Source: Thecaphora thlaspeos
Lineage: Eukaryota > Basidiomycota > Ustilaginomycetes > Urocystidales > Glomosporiaceae
DNA: 64,000 nucleotides
Assembly: GCA_900291925.1 (NCBI GenBank)
Contig: UWYS01000016.1
Span: forward strand, 248,001 to 312,000
Direction: 5' to 3'
Made by a program: the position numbers and the translations under genes. Positions 20,280-30,816 of this stretch are shown in pieces; the stretch's first letter is position 1, and every line of letters starts with the position of its first letter. Below the pieces are notes generated by a model. It ran no database searches. It saw only the letters and a list, made by a program, of their open reading frames with translations, and was not told the DNA's origin.

Positions 20280-22595
20280 TTAAAACAAGAATCTCGTAGC
20301 ACCGGCAATCAAGCCCTCTACGGCTTGCGTCTGTGTCTGTGTCTGCTGCTGGTGCAGGTGAGGCTGCACCAACGCACCACTCGGTACCGGAAGCGGTAGA
20401 AGTCTATTCATCGCCACCCATTTCCTCCTCTTGATCCTCTCTATCCACCTCGCTTCATCTTTCTCCTCTCCGTTCGACGCTGGGACGGTAGGTTTCACGT
20501 TGATTTGCAAGAATAGCGTCGTATCCACCACCTCACCGAGCGTCGTTGTCGGTGGTGATAAGGGTGGATATACCACCTCGGCAACGTATCCGTGACTAGA
20601 GAGGAAATGGTCGTCTGCCTTTTGTCGTTCGTATTCAATCTGACGCAGGTAGATCTTGAGATCCGTCAAGACTGTCGTAAACTTTGTCGTTACTGGTCCC
20701 GATGCCGCTGTCGTCCCTGACACCGTCGACTGGCCGCCTTTCGATTGTTTCTTCGCGCTCTTCGACCCGGACGCACCGGGCTTGCTCCGTAACGACGACT
20801 TGTATCGATACGTGTTGAGCCAGTCCATGAGCGCTAGAGGGGGTGGGGAGAATTCGTGTTGTTTCAGCTTAGAGCGTCGTGTGGCACCACCGGCGCTGGT
20901 GGAGGTGGAGGTGGAGGTGGCGTGGTCGGCGTGCGAGGTGGGAGAGGAGGTGAGCAGGTCTGAGAGATGGTCTGCCGGAGATTGGGGAGAAGGGGTGGCG
21001 GACGAGGCGGATGCGGCGACGGTCGAGGACGAGGAAAAGAGAGTGGGTGGTAGAAGCCTGGTCTGCGCGAGGTAGAGGTCGAGCAGATCGTGGATCGCTT
21101 CTGTGGTGGTCGCACGTCATATTCGGTCGTTGATCGGTCGCCGGCGCGGTAAGACAGAGGAGGTCAGTCTGATGTTGCAAGCTCCCAAAGAGGTGGACGC
21201 GGGAGCAAGGCTCACCCTCGATGTCTTCGATATGGCATCCCAGCTCGCGTTCGAGGCTACTAGTGTCGCCGATTGTAGATGACGAGCCTGCGCCTGTCGA
21301 TGCGGATGGTGGGCAGGCGGCCTTGCTGAAGCGCTCTACCACGGTCTTTGCTGCTTCTTCAAGCGCATCGCTAGGCATATCCACCCCTCGCGGGTCCGCC
21401 GCTGCCGCCTTATTTGTCGATGTCGAAGTCGAGGACGGGGCTGCCACCGCAGACGAAGGCGGCGGCGGTATCGCCAATAGCGCTGCTGCATAGACGCTCG
21501 CACTGGCGACCACGTTTGGCGGATACTGCAGCGGCGCCGTGACCCTAAACATGTCGGCGGCCACCCTCCACGCCGTCCTGGCGTAGCTCTTGGGCAACTT
21601 CCACCTCTTGCAGATCTTGATCACCAGCGCGAAGGTCGAAGGGGCGCCGAGCTGGAAATTGAAGCATATGCTCTCGAGCAGTAGCTTTTCGAGCGCCATG
21701 AGACGTTTGCGGTCCGTCTCGAGGACGAGTGCGTCGATGTCACTCTCTGAGATGCTACCGATCGCTGCTGTGGATGAGGAGGCGGAAGGGTTGAGGTTCT
21801 GCGCTTTTCGCTTCGTCCCGGCCAAGACAGGGGTGGCAGAGAGGGTAGCGCCGCTAGAACTATTGCCGCTACTGCTACTGTTTGCGGCGCCAGCAATAGT
21901 AGATTCGCCCTCGCCCTTGACAAGCTCTGGGAAGCGGAAGGCGTAGCTCGCCAGCAGGATCTCGCGCGCCTTCTTGGGCGTATCGTTGAGTTTGGCCGCC
22001 AGGACCAGCGAGGCCAGCGCTACCTCCTGGCGTGGCGAAGCCGTAGAGTGTCAACGTATGTGATGAGTATAGGGTGTCACTGTGAAAGTTACGAGTGAGC
22101 TGGGTCGACTTACGTGAAGGACAAAGTCGCTGGGCGGGTAGAAGAGGTGGAAGCGCTGGTAAACGAGCTGGGCCGTCGCCGTCGTCCGTTGGGGTCTACA
22201 GGGTGCGTTAGCCAAAGGCAGATGTGTACGGGAATCAGTCTATCTGCTCTCCTGATACGTCCTCGCTGAACCCTTCAAGCGACTCACAGGCCCAACCTGG
22301 AGGCGACGGCGTGTATGAAGCCGGTGGCGAAGTTGCGGTTGCTGTGCCACTTTGACTCTGCGAGCTTGCTGCCTCGTTGTTTGGCGTAGAGGGACTCGAG
22401 CTGGCCTGCGGTAGAGTAGGCAAGGTAGCTGTGCGTCTGTGTGCTGTGCGCTAGCGGCGTCGTTGCGGTTGTGGGTAGGGAGACGGCCGAGGAGGGGGAG
22501 GCGGTGGTGGCTGTTGCGGTCGAGAGGCCGGGGAACGAGTGGTTCTGGAGCGGCGGCATGGCTGTGTGGGCGTGATTGCGCTGGCGCGTGCCCAT
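20280..22595 (-). CDS. Cyclin of the P-TEFb/Ctk2/cyclin-K type
   Basis: Four minus-strand exons (22595-22288, 22195-22114, 22026-21216, 21100-20280) join in frame through GTGAGT/GTAAGT donors to give 673 residues; ATG 22595 has good context (CAAGATGG). The cyclin box begins after a Ser/Thr/Pro-rich N-terminus: ESKWHSNRNFATGFIHAV, then QLVYQRFHLFYPPSDF, then EVALASLVLAAKLNDTPKK. The last matches the conserved helix 3-5 block of transcription cyclins (T, K, L, Ctk2, Bur2), with the invariant Lys and Glu of the kinase interface. A second cyclin fold covers FNFQLGAPSTFALVIKICK onward. The long C-terminal half is low complexity. It probably pairs with a Ctk1/Cdk9/Cdk12-like kinase that phosphorylates the Pol II CTD; choosing between Ctk2 and Bur2/cyclin T needs alignment. 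It is convergent with the kinesin and divergent from the sugar kinase. Confidence 0.85.
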
Positions 22596-23015
22596 CTTGT
22601 GAGAGAGGAAGCTTGATCAGGAGTGTGGCGAGAGAGTGGCCATAGCCTGGCGGCGTGCGGAAGAGGGGAAGGATAAGTGCGAGGAGAGGGGAGGGAAGGG
22701 AAGAGGCGGAGGTCGACGGCTGAGAGAGCAACACCCTTTCCCGCAACCCGGGCCGCTTGGCTTGCTTGTTCTCCACCTGCCATCCTCGCGCCCCACGTCG
22801 ACGTCGGATCCGACACGCTCCCGAGCCTTGTCCGCGGGTAAAGTCAAGTGGCTGTTGTGCTGCTGCACGTGAGCTCATGGCGCAGCAACGTCACGTTCCA
22901 TCGTTTTTGTCCATTTTTATTCGCAGCAAATGACCTCCCTTCTTCTTCCTCTTCCTCATCCACTCCCACCGTACTTTAGCGCCCAACTCCTCCTACACCC
23001 TTGCCAAACCCAACC
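22596..23015. other. Divergent promoter between cyclin and PfkB kinase
   Basis: This 420-bp spacer lies between two head-to-head start codons (22595 minus, 23016 plus). It carries pyrimidine-rich tracts immediately before each ATG. No TATA box or clear factor site stands out. Coregulation of the two genes is possible but not shown. Confidence 0.6.
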
Positions 23016-24149
23016 ATGTCTACCTCCGCCTCCAACGCCAGCAGCAGCAGCAGCAGCGCACCCTTCTGCCTCGTAAAGAGCAGCATCAACGTCGACGAGA
23101 CATTTGACGTCCCACACATTGTCGCACCGGGCGAGACTCTCTCTTCCACCTCGCTCACCTCGCGCTCCGGCGGCAAGGGTGCCAACGTCAGCGCGGCCAT
23201 CGCGCTTGCCGGCGCGTCGGTTCGCTTCTCGGGCGGCGTCGGCAAGGACGCCACCTGGCCTCTCGACGAGCTCTCCTCGCTCGGCGTAGACATCGACGGC
23301 GTCCAGGTGCTCGAAGACCAACCTACCGGTCGAGCCTTTATCCAGATCGCCGCCGATGGAGAGAACAGCATCGTCCTGCTCAAGGGTGCCAACTTTGCCA
23401 AGCTCGACGCCAAGTGTCACGATCCAGAGACGGTGTTCCGCGCAGCGCCCAGGCAGGTGACGCACCTCGTCGTACACAACGAGATCCCGCTCGAGGTGAC
23501 GCAGGCCTTCCTCAACCACGCCAGGAGGTGCGAGAGGCACGTCACGACCGTCTTTAACCCGAGTCCCATGCCGACGGTGGAGGAGCTCAAGAACTTCCCG
23601 TGGAAGGCCATCGACGTACTCATCGTCAACGAGGGCGAAGGATCCGAACTCCTCCGCGCCCTGCACCCGCACGGTGTCGACGCCATCCCCACCACGGCGC
23701 AGGAAGGTTCAGACGAACGCTCTCAGCAGGTCATCGATGCTCTCGCAGACCTCGAGGCGCTCAAGCAGACGGCCTGGATCGTCCTCACTCGCGGCTCGGG
23801 AGGCGTAATGGCGCGCGTCCAAATCGCATCCTCTTCCTCCTCCTCGTCCGCAACGAGTCGGACGTTTTTCAGCATTCCCTCTCCCAAGCCAAAGCAGGTC
23901 AAGGACAGCACGGGCGCGGGCGATACGTTTGCAGGTAACCTCGTCGCTGCCCTCATGGGCGTCACGCTCTCCTCGACCGCAAAGAACGAAGAGGCGACAA
24001 GCACAGACTCCGCAGCGGCAAAGTCTTACGTTCAGGTGAAAGAGATCCTCAATTGGGCCTGCATGGCCGCTAGCATGGCCTGCGAGACCGTCGGCGCACT
24101 CCGCTCCATCCCAAAGGCAGAAGATGTCAAGGCACGCTTGTCTACCTAG
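23016..24149 (+). CDS. RBKS: Ribokinase (PfkB family)
   Basis: Single exon, 377 residues. Translation most likely begins at ATG 23016 (CAACCATGTC). The N-terminal half has the PfkB substrate-binding motif SGGKGANVSAA (GGKGAN at residues 52-57), and the C-terminal half has the catalytic DSTGAGDTF, with the base Asp near residue 303. The motif order and length (ribokinases are about 300-330 residues) fit ribokinase, which makes ribose 5-phosphate from ribose and ATP in the cytosol. A Ser-rich leader of about 15 residues and a Ser-rich insert (SSSSSSSATS) near residue 275 explain the extra length. Another PfkB sugar or nucleoside kinase is the alternative. It is divergent from the cyclin gene and convergent with the ammonium transporter. 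Confidence 0.88.
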   Translation: MSTSASNASSSSSSAPFCLVKSSINVDETFDVPHIVAPGETLSSTSLTSRSGGKGANVSAAIALAGASVRFSGGVGKDATWPLDELSSLGVDIDGVQVLEDQPTGRAFIQIAADGENSIVLLKGANFAKLDAKCHDPETVFRAAPRQVTHLVVHNEIPLEVTQAFLNHARRCERHVTTVFNPSPMPTVEELKNFPWKAIDVLIVNEGEGSELLRALHPHGVDAIPTTAQEGSDERSQQVIDALADLEALKQTAWIVLTRGSGGVMARVQIASSSSSSSATSRTFFSIPSPKPKQVKDSTGAGDTFAGNLVAALMGVTLSSTAKNEEATSTDSAAAKSYVQVKEILNWACMAASMACETVGALRSIPKAEDVKARLST

Positions 24150-24518
24150 ATGCGCGAGCATCAGCGACCTAACTACCCTTCGTTTGTCGTTGCGTTGTGA
24201 ATGAACGTCTTTAAAGGTAGGTATTAAAGAAGACTCGATTCAACTGCTTGGGTAGTTAGTCGTACATGTGTGGGGCCGCAGAAGAGAGAGGGAGAAAGAA
24301 GAGTCAAGAGAGGGAACGTGTGACAATGACCCGATGAGAGAATATTTTGAAACCGAGTGAGGTATGACGCCAGGCTGCAAGTATATACATCTACATAAAG
24401 AATGGTAGAACAGCGGTGGAAAACAAGACGGGGGCCTATGGTAGGACGATCCAGGGTAGTTGATAAGATGGTCAAGAGAGAAAGCGTCGACGGGCGGACT
24501 CCAATAGTACCGTTGCGA
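24150..24518. other. Convergent 3' spacer
   Basis: This 369-bp stretch lies between the stops of the sugar kinase (plus) and the ammonium transporter (minus) and should contain both 3' UTRs. No gene is seen. Confidence 0.6.
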
Positions 24519-26147
24519 CTAGAGCTGCGCCGCGACGCGCGGTGTTGGCTCCTGCTCGGCCGCGACGAACCTCGACGCTGCGGGCGCAGGGGTAGATGCT
24601 ACGCGGTGGTCCAGCGTCGTGTCCCTGCTCTGCGCGGCCGACGACGACTCCGGGTAGGCGGAGCTGTTGTTCGACTTGTGCTGGTGCATGTCCGAGACCT
24701 TCTCGTTCATGTTGAGCGAGAGGCCGTGGCTGGGACGCACGTCGCCCTCCTCGATGCTGCGGTTGACGTAGGCGTAGTCGTACGCCCACTCGCCGATCTG
24801 GTCCTCATCTACGCCGAGGATCTCGCCCGCCTCGCTCGCGCGGAACGGACCAATGTAGGGCGTGTGGTCCAGCACAAACATAATGGCAAACGTCACCGAG
24901 CCGCACCACGCCGTCACGGCGACGCACCAGGCGAGCTGGTAGGCGAGCTGGATCCAGTTGCCGTCGAGCCAGCCGCCGGCGATCTCGAGGATGCCGTCGT
25001 TGTTGGCCACCGACGCCTGTGTAAAGATGCCCGTCAGCAGCGTCCCGACGATGCCGGCCAGGGCGTGGACGGAGAAGACGTCCATCACGTCGTCGACGCG
25101 CATCGGGCCCTTGAGCACCGTGGCAAAGTTGGAGATGGCCGCCGAGACGACGCCGATGAGCAGCGCCGCGGGCATCCCGACAAAGCCGGCCGCAGGCGTG
25201 ATGGCGACGAGGCCGGCGATGGCGCCCGTGCAAAAGCCGACGACCGACCACTTGCGCTCGAGGCGGAAGTCGAGGAACATCCACGTCAGCGCGCCCGAGG
25301 CAGCGGCGAGGTTGGTGGTGGCTATGGCCATGGCGGCGCGGATGTTGGCGGCGAACGTCGAGCCGCCGTTGAAGCCGAGCCAGCCAACCCAGAGGAAGAC
25401 AGTGCCGAGGACGATGTGCGAGACGTTGTGCGGCTTGAAGAGCAGGCGCTCGGTGCCGTAGCCGTGGCGCGGTCCGAGGTAGTACGAGATGACGAGGCCG
25501 GTGATACCCGAGTTGATCTCGACAGGGCCGCCGCCGGCAAAGTCGAGCACGCCCCACTTGTACGCCCAGCCCGTCGGGTTCCAGACCCAGCATGCGAGGA
25601 CGTCGTAGACGAGCGTCGTCCAGACGAACGTGAAGACGAGGAAGGGCCAGACGCGGCCGCGCTCGCATGCGGCGCCGATGGCAATGGCGGGGACGAGGTT
25701 GGCAAACATGCACTGGTAGATGGCGTAAACGATTTCGGGGATCTTGTTGTTGGCCTGCGACATGGGGTTCTCGAGGACGTTGATGAAGCCAAAGTTGCGC
25801 AGGTCGCCGATGAAGGCGCCCGACGTCTGGCTGAAGGCGAGCGAGTAGCCGAAGAAGAACCACTGGAAGCTCACCACGGCGAGCGCGGCGAACGTGAGGA
25901 GGAGAAGGTGGAGCGCATTCTTCCTCCGCGCGAGGCCCGAGTAGAGATAGCCGAGGCCAGGGATCATGATCCACACGAGGGCGGTCGAGGTGAGAACCCA
26001 GGAGATGTCGCCTGGGCTGTACGAGACGACCTGGCTGCGGTCGAGACCATAGGTAACGATGATGTCGGTTCCGCCAAGCACTTGGTTGGTGACGTCAGCC
26101 ACGGTGCCGCTTGGGCTACTGAGTGCGCCGTAGGTGATGTTGACCAT
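24519..26147 (-). CDS. Ammonium transporter, Mep1/Mep3-type (Glu in place of first twin His)
   Basis: Single exon, 542 residues, with about 11 hydrophobic segments typical of Amt/Mep/Rh channels of the plasma membrane. Signatures include GLGYLYSGLARRKNALH, SFQWFFFGYSLAFS, FAGGGPVEINSG and DVFSVHALAG. At the first conduction His (DFAGG..V-H in Mep2/AmtB) this protein has Glu (E210, codon 25518-25520), while the second His is present (H361). In yeast the Glu form marks Mep1/Mep3, with different transport mechanics from the Mep2 sensor. By analogy this is the Mep1-like, U. maydis Ump1-like paralogue rather than the filament-inducing Mep2/Ump2 (inference). The cytosolic tail (about 80 residues) is Ser-rich and may be a phosphorylation target. 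GATA sites upstream fit nitrogen control. Confidence 0.93.
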   Translation of the reverse strand: MVNITYGALSSPSGTVADVTNQVLGGTDIIVTYGLDRSQVVSYSPGDISWVLTSTALVWIMIPGLGYLYSGLARRKNALHLLLLTFAALAVVSFQWFFFGYSLAFSQTSGAFIGDLRNFGFINVLENPMSQANNKIPEIVYAIYQCMFANLVPAIAIGAACERGRVWPFLVFTFVWTTLVYDVLACWVWNPTGWAYKWGVLDFAGGGPVEINSGITGLVISYYLGPRHGYGTERLLFKPHNVSHIVLGTVFLWVGWLGFNGGSTFAANIRAAMAIATTNLAAASGALTWMFLDFRLERKWSVVGFCTGAIAGLVAITPAAGFVGMPAALLIGVVSAAISNFATVLKGPMRVDDVMDVFSVHALAGIVGTLLTGIFTQASVANNDGILEIAGGWLDGNWIQLAYQLAWCVAVTAWCGSVTFAIMFVLDHTPYIGPFRASEAGEILGVDEDQIGEWAYDYAYVNRSIEEGDVRPSHGLSLNMNEKVSDMHQHKSNNSSAYPESSSAAQSRDTTLDHRVASTPAPAASRFVAAEQEPTPRVAAQL

Positions 26148-26379
26148 GGTGGCGGCGGGATGAGCGGATGGTATGGTGATGGTAGGAGTGGAAGACAGCC
26201 TATAAGGGGAAGCAGAGGTTGACGAACGGACGAGCGAGCTTTGCCTATATGTACCGTCCGTCCGTGTTGGCCAGGTTTCCGGAGAAGAAAAGGGCAGGGC
26301 AGGAAAGGAGAGGACAGCGGGCGCCGCCCGCCGCTCGATTCAAGATTCCTGGATGCGGCGGCCCGCCTCTATTTTTCTT

Positions 26380-26438
26380 ATTTATATTTATATTTATATT
26401 TATATTTGTATTTGTATTTGTATTTTTGTTTTTGTTTG
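26380..26438. repeat. TTTATA/TTTGTA microsatellite
   Basis: Successive 6-bp units of TTTATA grade into TTTGTA and then TTTTTG over about 59 bp. This AT-rich island stands out in GC-rich DNA, about 235-290 bp upstream of the transporter ATG. It might act as a nucleosome-free promoter element; that is inference. Confidence 0.85.
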
Positions 26439-26674
26439 GTTTAACATGGGCGAGCAGGCAGCGGTAGGCCTCCAGAGGTGCCCGGACGGGGAGCTGGAAT
26501 CGATGGGCTGCCTCGCTGGCACATGATGGCTGGTGTTTGTGTGAAAGCACACCCAGGCTCACGGCCGCTCGTTGCTCGTTCCAGTTTCTAAGGCGCTCCC
26601 CTCCCCCTCTCTGCTGCTCTCCCTCTCTCTCCTCCCTCGTCCTTGCTTCCGTATCCCTCGCGCTGCGCCGCTTT

Positions 26675-27057
26675 CTTATCTCTGGCCTCGCTTCACCGCC
26701 CGCCCTACACACCACGCCAGGTGCAGCGCAATCCGCCCAACTCGAGCCCCCCCCCCCCCCCATCCCGCCGCCCTCCGTGGCTTACCCCTCCTTCTCTAGA
26801 CATGGGACGATCGAGGAATGGGGATGCACCACTTCCTGCTGTCCCTCGTGATTCGTACCATTAGACCCATCAAATATCGCCCACCTCGACATGTCGTTCA
26901 GGCAACAAGCGCGGGCGCGGGGGCAAAATCAAAAGAAAAGCGCGACGCCGTGATAGGGCGCTCGCCTTTGACCCAATCAAAAGCCGCCATTCTGCTTATC
27001 AGCCGTCGCAGCGCCACACGCCCGCACGCCCGCACGCCCGCACGCCCACACGATAAG
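26675..27057 (-). promoter_or_regulatory. Cluster of four GATA-factor sites upstream of the ammonium transporter
   Basis: CTTATC at 26675-26680 and 26995-27000 (GATAAG on the minus strand), TGATAG at 26951-26956 and GATAAG at 27052-27057 match the HGATAR consensus of AreA/Nit2-type factors. They sit about 530-910 bp upstream of the transporter start. Fungal ammonium permease genes are classic targets of nitrogen catabolite control, so the cluster is plausible, although such short motifs also arise by chance. Confidence 0.45.
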
Positions 27058-28469
27058 GCCCTGGCCTCGTACGTCGACGGGCGTCTCGAGCCTTATTTGA
27101 AACTGACCACCGCCGCCCGCCGACGGCTGTTCTTTACGCCCCCTTTATATATATATATATATATATATATAATTATTTTTGGCCTGCCACCAGCAAAGCG
27201 GGCTCGCCAAGCAATTCTGCTCATCACCATCTCACCGAGCCAAGCTCTCTGAATCCAGATCCGACTCAGGACCTCGGAGCCAGGCGGAACGGCTCGATGG
27301 CCTGTGGTGACATCCGCTCGTCAAGTGGCCATGGACGCGTGGCGCAATCAGCATCAGCCTCGGAGCCGATCAGATGATAGAGCGTGGCTCACAACAGCCT
27401 CTCTCGCTAACGACCGGATGATAATGGACGCCATGAGGAAGTCCTTCCGGTAGATCGATTCAGTCGGCTGCGTATCTACTGTAGCCACTCGACCCGGCTT
27501 CGGAAGAATTGTCTTGGCACCGCTACCGTCCCACGTCCCTTCCCCACCAAGACGACGGGCTCCGAGCCCAAGCGGTGAGGCGGGTCCTGACGGCGATCGA
27601 CGACGTCAAGGAGAGCGGTAGCGATAGATAGCACGCACGAGGCAGTCATAACAGACCAACGTCTCACTCCGACACGCCATCTCTCCGCATGGCATCAACG
27701 TCATTAATTAATTTTTGGCATTTTCAAGATTGCATCACAGCGGGGACCGACAAATCACAAGATCAGAGATACCCTTCCGCAGGCGTGCGTTACTTTTGAA
27801 AGGTCATCAAGATTATGTATGTAGAAGCGACATTCTTGGCCTTCCCCAAACGGCAGCGCCAGCGAGGGACGGCTAATGTGTATTGTGCTCTCATCTATCT
27901 CTCCCGTTTTTCCCTCAACCATTCGCTCCATCGATGAACAGACCTCCCGAAGGTCCGTTTCCGGACGACGTGATGAATAAACGGGATGGGTGTGTGTATG
28001 TGTGTGCAGAGAAATTTCAAGGGAGACAGGCAAGGGCAGGGAAGAGGGGGGAGGGGTTGGCACAGTCCGGCCGGGACAACACAGGCGCATACAATGGCGA
28101 ACGGTGTTGTTACATTACCTCGAGATACGTGGGGCAGAATACAGTTAGAAGAGCGGTGGAAGCTCGCGGTCGGTGCTCTAGAGTGCCCGTGATTGTGTCG
28201 AGGCGGGGCGAGGCGAAAATTGGCGTGGCTGATTATGTCGAGGCTAATGCTGAGGAGAAACAGATACAGTGGGCGGTGAGTAGCAGTGGTAAATTGGCGA
28301 GGCTGGAGACTAAGGAGTGGTAAAGCAGCTGGATATGTGTGTTTGTCGGAAAGGCGGCGGGGGCCCGGGTGGCTGTACCGTAGTGCAGATGGATCAGCGG
28401 CGGTGGTGGCGGTGATGATGGGATGGTGACATGGTCGTGCTGGCGATTGCAAATGGCCGAGAGCGGCAA

Positions 28470-29609
28470 TTACTTGCGCCTGCTCTGCTGCATGCCGAGC
28501 AGCTGGACGATGCGGACGAAGAGGTTGATAAAGGTGAGCTCGAGGCTGATCGACTCGGCCAACGGGTCGGCGACGCCGTGGCCGTGTCGAATCATCTCGG
28601 CGCGCTTGAGGATGCGCTGCGTGTCGACCAGCGTTAGGCCGCCAAAGACGACCAGGCCGCCGTAAAGCGAGAGCGACTCTGTCACGGCGAGCGTGCGGAA
28701 GGCGGTGCGCGGCAGGAGCATCGGCGCGAGCGAGCTCAGCGCGACGACCGTCAGGCCAGCCAGCAGCGGACCGCCGAGCCAGAGGAACTTGTCGTCCCTC
28801 GCCGTCGCGGCAACGTAGATCAGGCTGCCCATCAGGCCGCTCGTGTAGAGGGCGGCGCGGCTAAGGACGGCCGGGTTGAGGAAGAGGAGCGGGCTGAGGA
28901 CGAGGGCCTGCGACGCGTTGAACGCCAGCCAAGCGGGGACCTTCATGGCGTGGCCGGGCGGCAGCGAGGTCGCCGCCATCATGGAACCGATCGAGAGGAC
29001 CAGGCCGCCTCCCAACACCAACCAGGGGTTGGCCGTCATGACGCGGGCCGAGACGCCGTAGCGGTGGAGCGCGACGGCCGCGGTGCCGGTGAGCAGGAGG
29101 CCGCCGCCGAGGTACTTGAACGTGCTGTGGAGGTAGCCGGCGTCGGCAGGGTGGAGGGCCGACTCGCGTGTCTCACGGTTGAAGAAGAGGTTGGCGGCGA
29201 ACGCGGTGCCGCCGATGATGCCGAGCGACGTCAACGCCCTCTGCCATCCGCCGGTCTGCGAGAAGCTGGTCGGCGCATCGGCGGCGGGTGCGGCGTGCGG
29301 TGCGGCAAAGGCGAACCGGCCCGCGCCTCCGCCGCCGCCGGTCGAGCCATTGACGTTGATCCTAAAGGGGCTGTTGCGGACGCCTCTGACCTGCTGCTGC
29401 TGTAGGGCGGAGGGGGTGCGAGCGAGCGGTGCGACTGACGAGGCAGAGAGGGGGGTGCGGATCGTCGAAGGGCCGGCCAGCCGCGAGGCGATACCAGGCT
29501 TGGCCGCCTGCGCCTGGGCCGAGGTCGAGACCGAGCGCGCCGCCGCCGTCAAAGGCGACGTGCGCAGGGTGCGTGTGAACGTCTGGAAAGAGGGCCTGAG
29601 GGATGCCAT
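28470..29609 (-). CDS. GHITM: Mitochondrial Bax-inhibitor-1 family protein (GHITM/TMBIM5 type)
   Basis: Single exon, 379 residues, ATG 29609. The first about 80 residues are rich in Arg, Ser, Ala and Thr and nearly lack acids, as expected for a mitochondrial presequence (MASLRPSFQTFTRTLRTSP). After a Gly-rich linker come about seven hydrophobic segments from residue 130 on, including LGGGLVLSIGSMMAATSLPP, LYTSGLMGSLIYVAATARDD, YGGLVVFGGLTLVDTQRIL and the C-terminal block DPLAESISLELTFINLFVRI. The DTQ and the D..A.S..LYLD-type ending are hallmarks of the BI-1/TMBIM family, and the presequence points to the inner-membrane GHITM branch, linked to cristae shape and Ca/H exchange in animals. The start is divergent from KAP123. 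Confidence 0.88.
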   Translation of the reverse strand: MASLRPSFQTFTRTLRTSPLTAAARSVSTSAQAQAAKPGIASRLAGPSTIRTPLSASSVAPLARTPSALQQQQVRGVRNSPFRINVNGSTGGGGGAGRFAFAAPHAAPAADAPTSFSQTGGWQRALTSLGIIGGTAFAANLFFNRETRESALHPADAGYLHSTFKYLGGGLLLTGTAAVALHRYGVSARVMTANPWLVLGGGLVLSIGSMMAATSLPPGHAMKVPAWLAFNASQALVLSPLLFLNPAVLSRAALYTSGLMGSLIYVAATARDDKFLWLGGPLLAGLTVVALSSLAPMLLPRTAFRTLAVTESLSLYGGLVVFGGLTLVDTQRILKRAEMIRHGHGVADPLAESISLELTFINLFVRIVQLLGMQQSRRK

Positions 29610-30816
29610 GGTGGCGATGCGGAGGGGCGAGCGTGCGTTGACTGAGGTCGTGGCAGATTAGTTACGATTTAGATGTGGGAGCGAGGGAGACTTCGTGGCC
29701 AGCTTTATAGTCGATGGCCGCATGGCCGACCGAGGATGCGGCCCACGTCAGCCCTGCCTCCTCCTTTTGCGGCGGAGAAAATGGAAGACGAGGGAAGGGT
29801 GCGCGGCGCGGCCCGTGAGGTCATCCTCCGGACCCCCTTCCCAGCGATCACAAGCGAGGCACTTCTGTTTCCGTCTCTCTCGCACGAGTGAGCCCCAGGT
29901 GCCTTGGTGCTCTGTGTGATTGCTGCTGATCGCGCTGAGCGAGGTTCTTGTCTGACGACGCGAATGCCACTCGACACGGCATCTCTCTGAGACCGAGGGC
30001 CATGGAACAAGTTCGACTGAAGATGGCGATATGACACGACGTGGAAGGGCTGATCTGGTCCGAGAGGCGACGGCCGCAGCGGCGAAGATGCGATTTGCCA
30101 GGCCAGGGCCGGTCGAGCACGTCGGCAAGAGTAGGAACTCCTCGCTCGGAACCGTCATTTCGGCGGGCGTTGGCTGGCGGACCTGCCTCGCTCAGACGAG
30201 ACCAACAGAGAAATCGAGGATTTTTTTCCCCTCTTGTCGCCAAAAAGAAAACTTTTTATTTTTTGGCTGGTGTGCGAGCGAGCGTGCGTTCTTGTGCTGG
30301 AGCATGGAGAGGGCCGGTGGGGGCGCCTCGCCACCGAAGCAGATGGCACGAGCGGCCCAGCACGCGCCACAGGCGGGAGGTCGGCGGCGACGACGACACC
30401 GGCGAGGCTGGGCAGGCAGGGAGAAAGGAAAAGAAAAAAAAAAGAAAAGGAGAAAAAAACCGTTGTTTGCGAGGTGCGAGGTGGAAGAAGGGCGCGAAGA
30501 AAAAGCGCTGCTCTCGAAGGCACCCTCCCTCCTCTCTCTCCCACGCCAGTCCATCTCCTTCCCCCCTCATCTCTCATCTGCTCGAGGCCTTGACAGTCCG
30601 CAGCAGCTCTTCCACGCGCATCGATCTCCGCCTGCCCGCCTCCTCCCAGCTTGACACGAGAGAGCGGAGAGCCACCAATCAGCCTCTCCTGCCCGCTGGA
30701 AACCTAGCAAGCAGCAGTCATCGCCTGCTTCCGCAACACGGTGGCGACCTAGAACCGACCTTGTAACGAATATCCTTCTCACGACGCGGCCCTTGTTCCC
30801 CTCACATTTGCCCGTC
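29610..30816. other. Divergent promoter region between GHITM-like and KAP123 genes
   Basis: This 1.2-kb spacer lies between two head-to-head starts. It has A-rich and T-rich tracts (for example the purine run 30427-30461 and a T-rich stretch near 30215-30260). Frames of 100-240 codons on both strands overlap one another, reflect GC bias, and have no domain. No gene is called. Confidence 0.55.

Larger units (their letters stand above)
26148..28469. other. Long upstream region of the ammonium transporter
   Basis: This 2.3-kb region lies upstream of the minus-strand transporter and downstream of the next minus gene's stop. It contains TTTATA/TTTGTA-type repeats (26380-26438), a 15-base C run (26747-26761), CGCACGCC repeats (about 27021-27050), a TA run (27146-27170) and four HGATAR motifs. 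Plus-strand frames of 140-146 codons here are low complexity or lack an ATG and are not called. Confidence 0.55.

Noticed and set aside
26818..27252. Plus-strand frame of 144 codons
   Set aside because: Contains a TA microsatellite (YIYIYI) and GCACGCCC repeats; no similarity visible.
27883..28323. Plus-strand frame of 146 codons
   Set aside because: Starts at GTG, overlaps an equally long minus frame and shows no domain.
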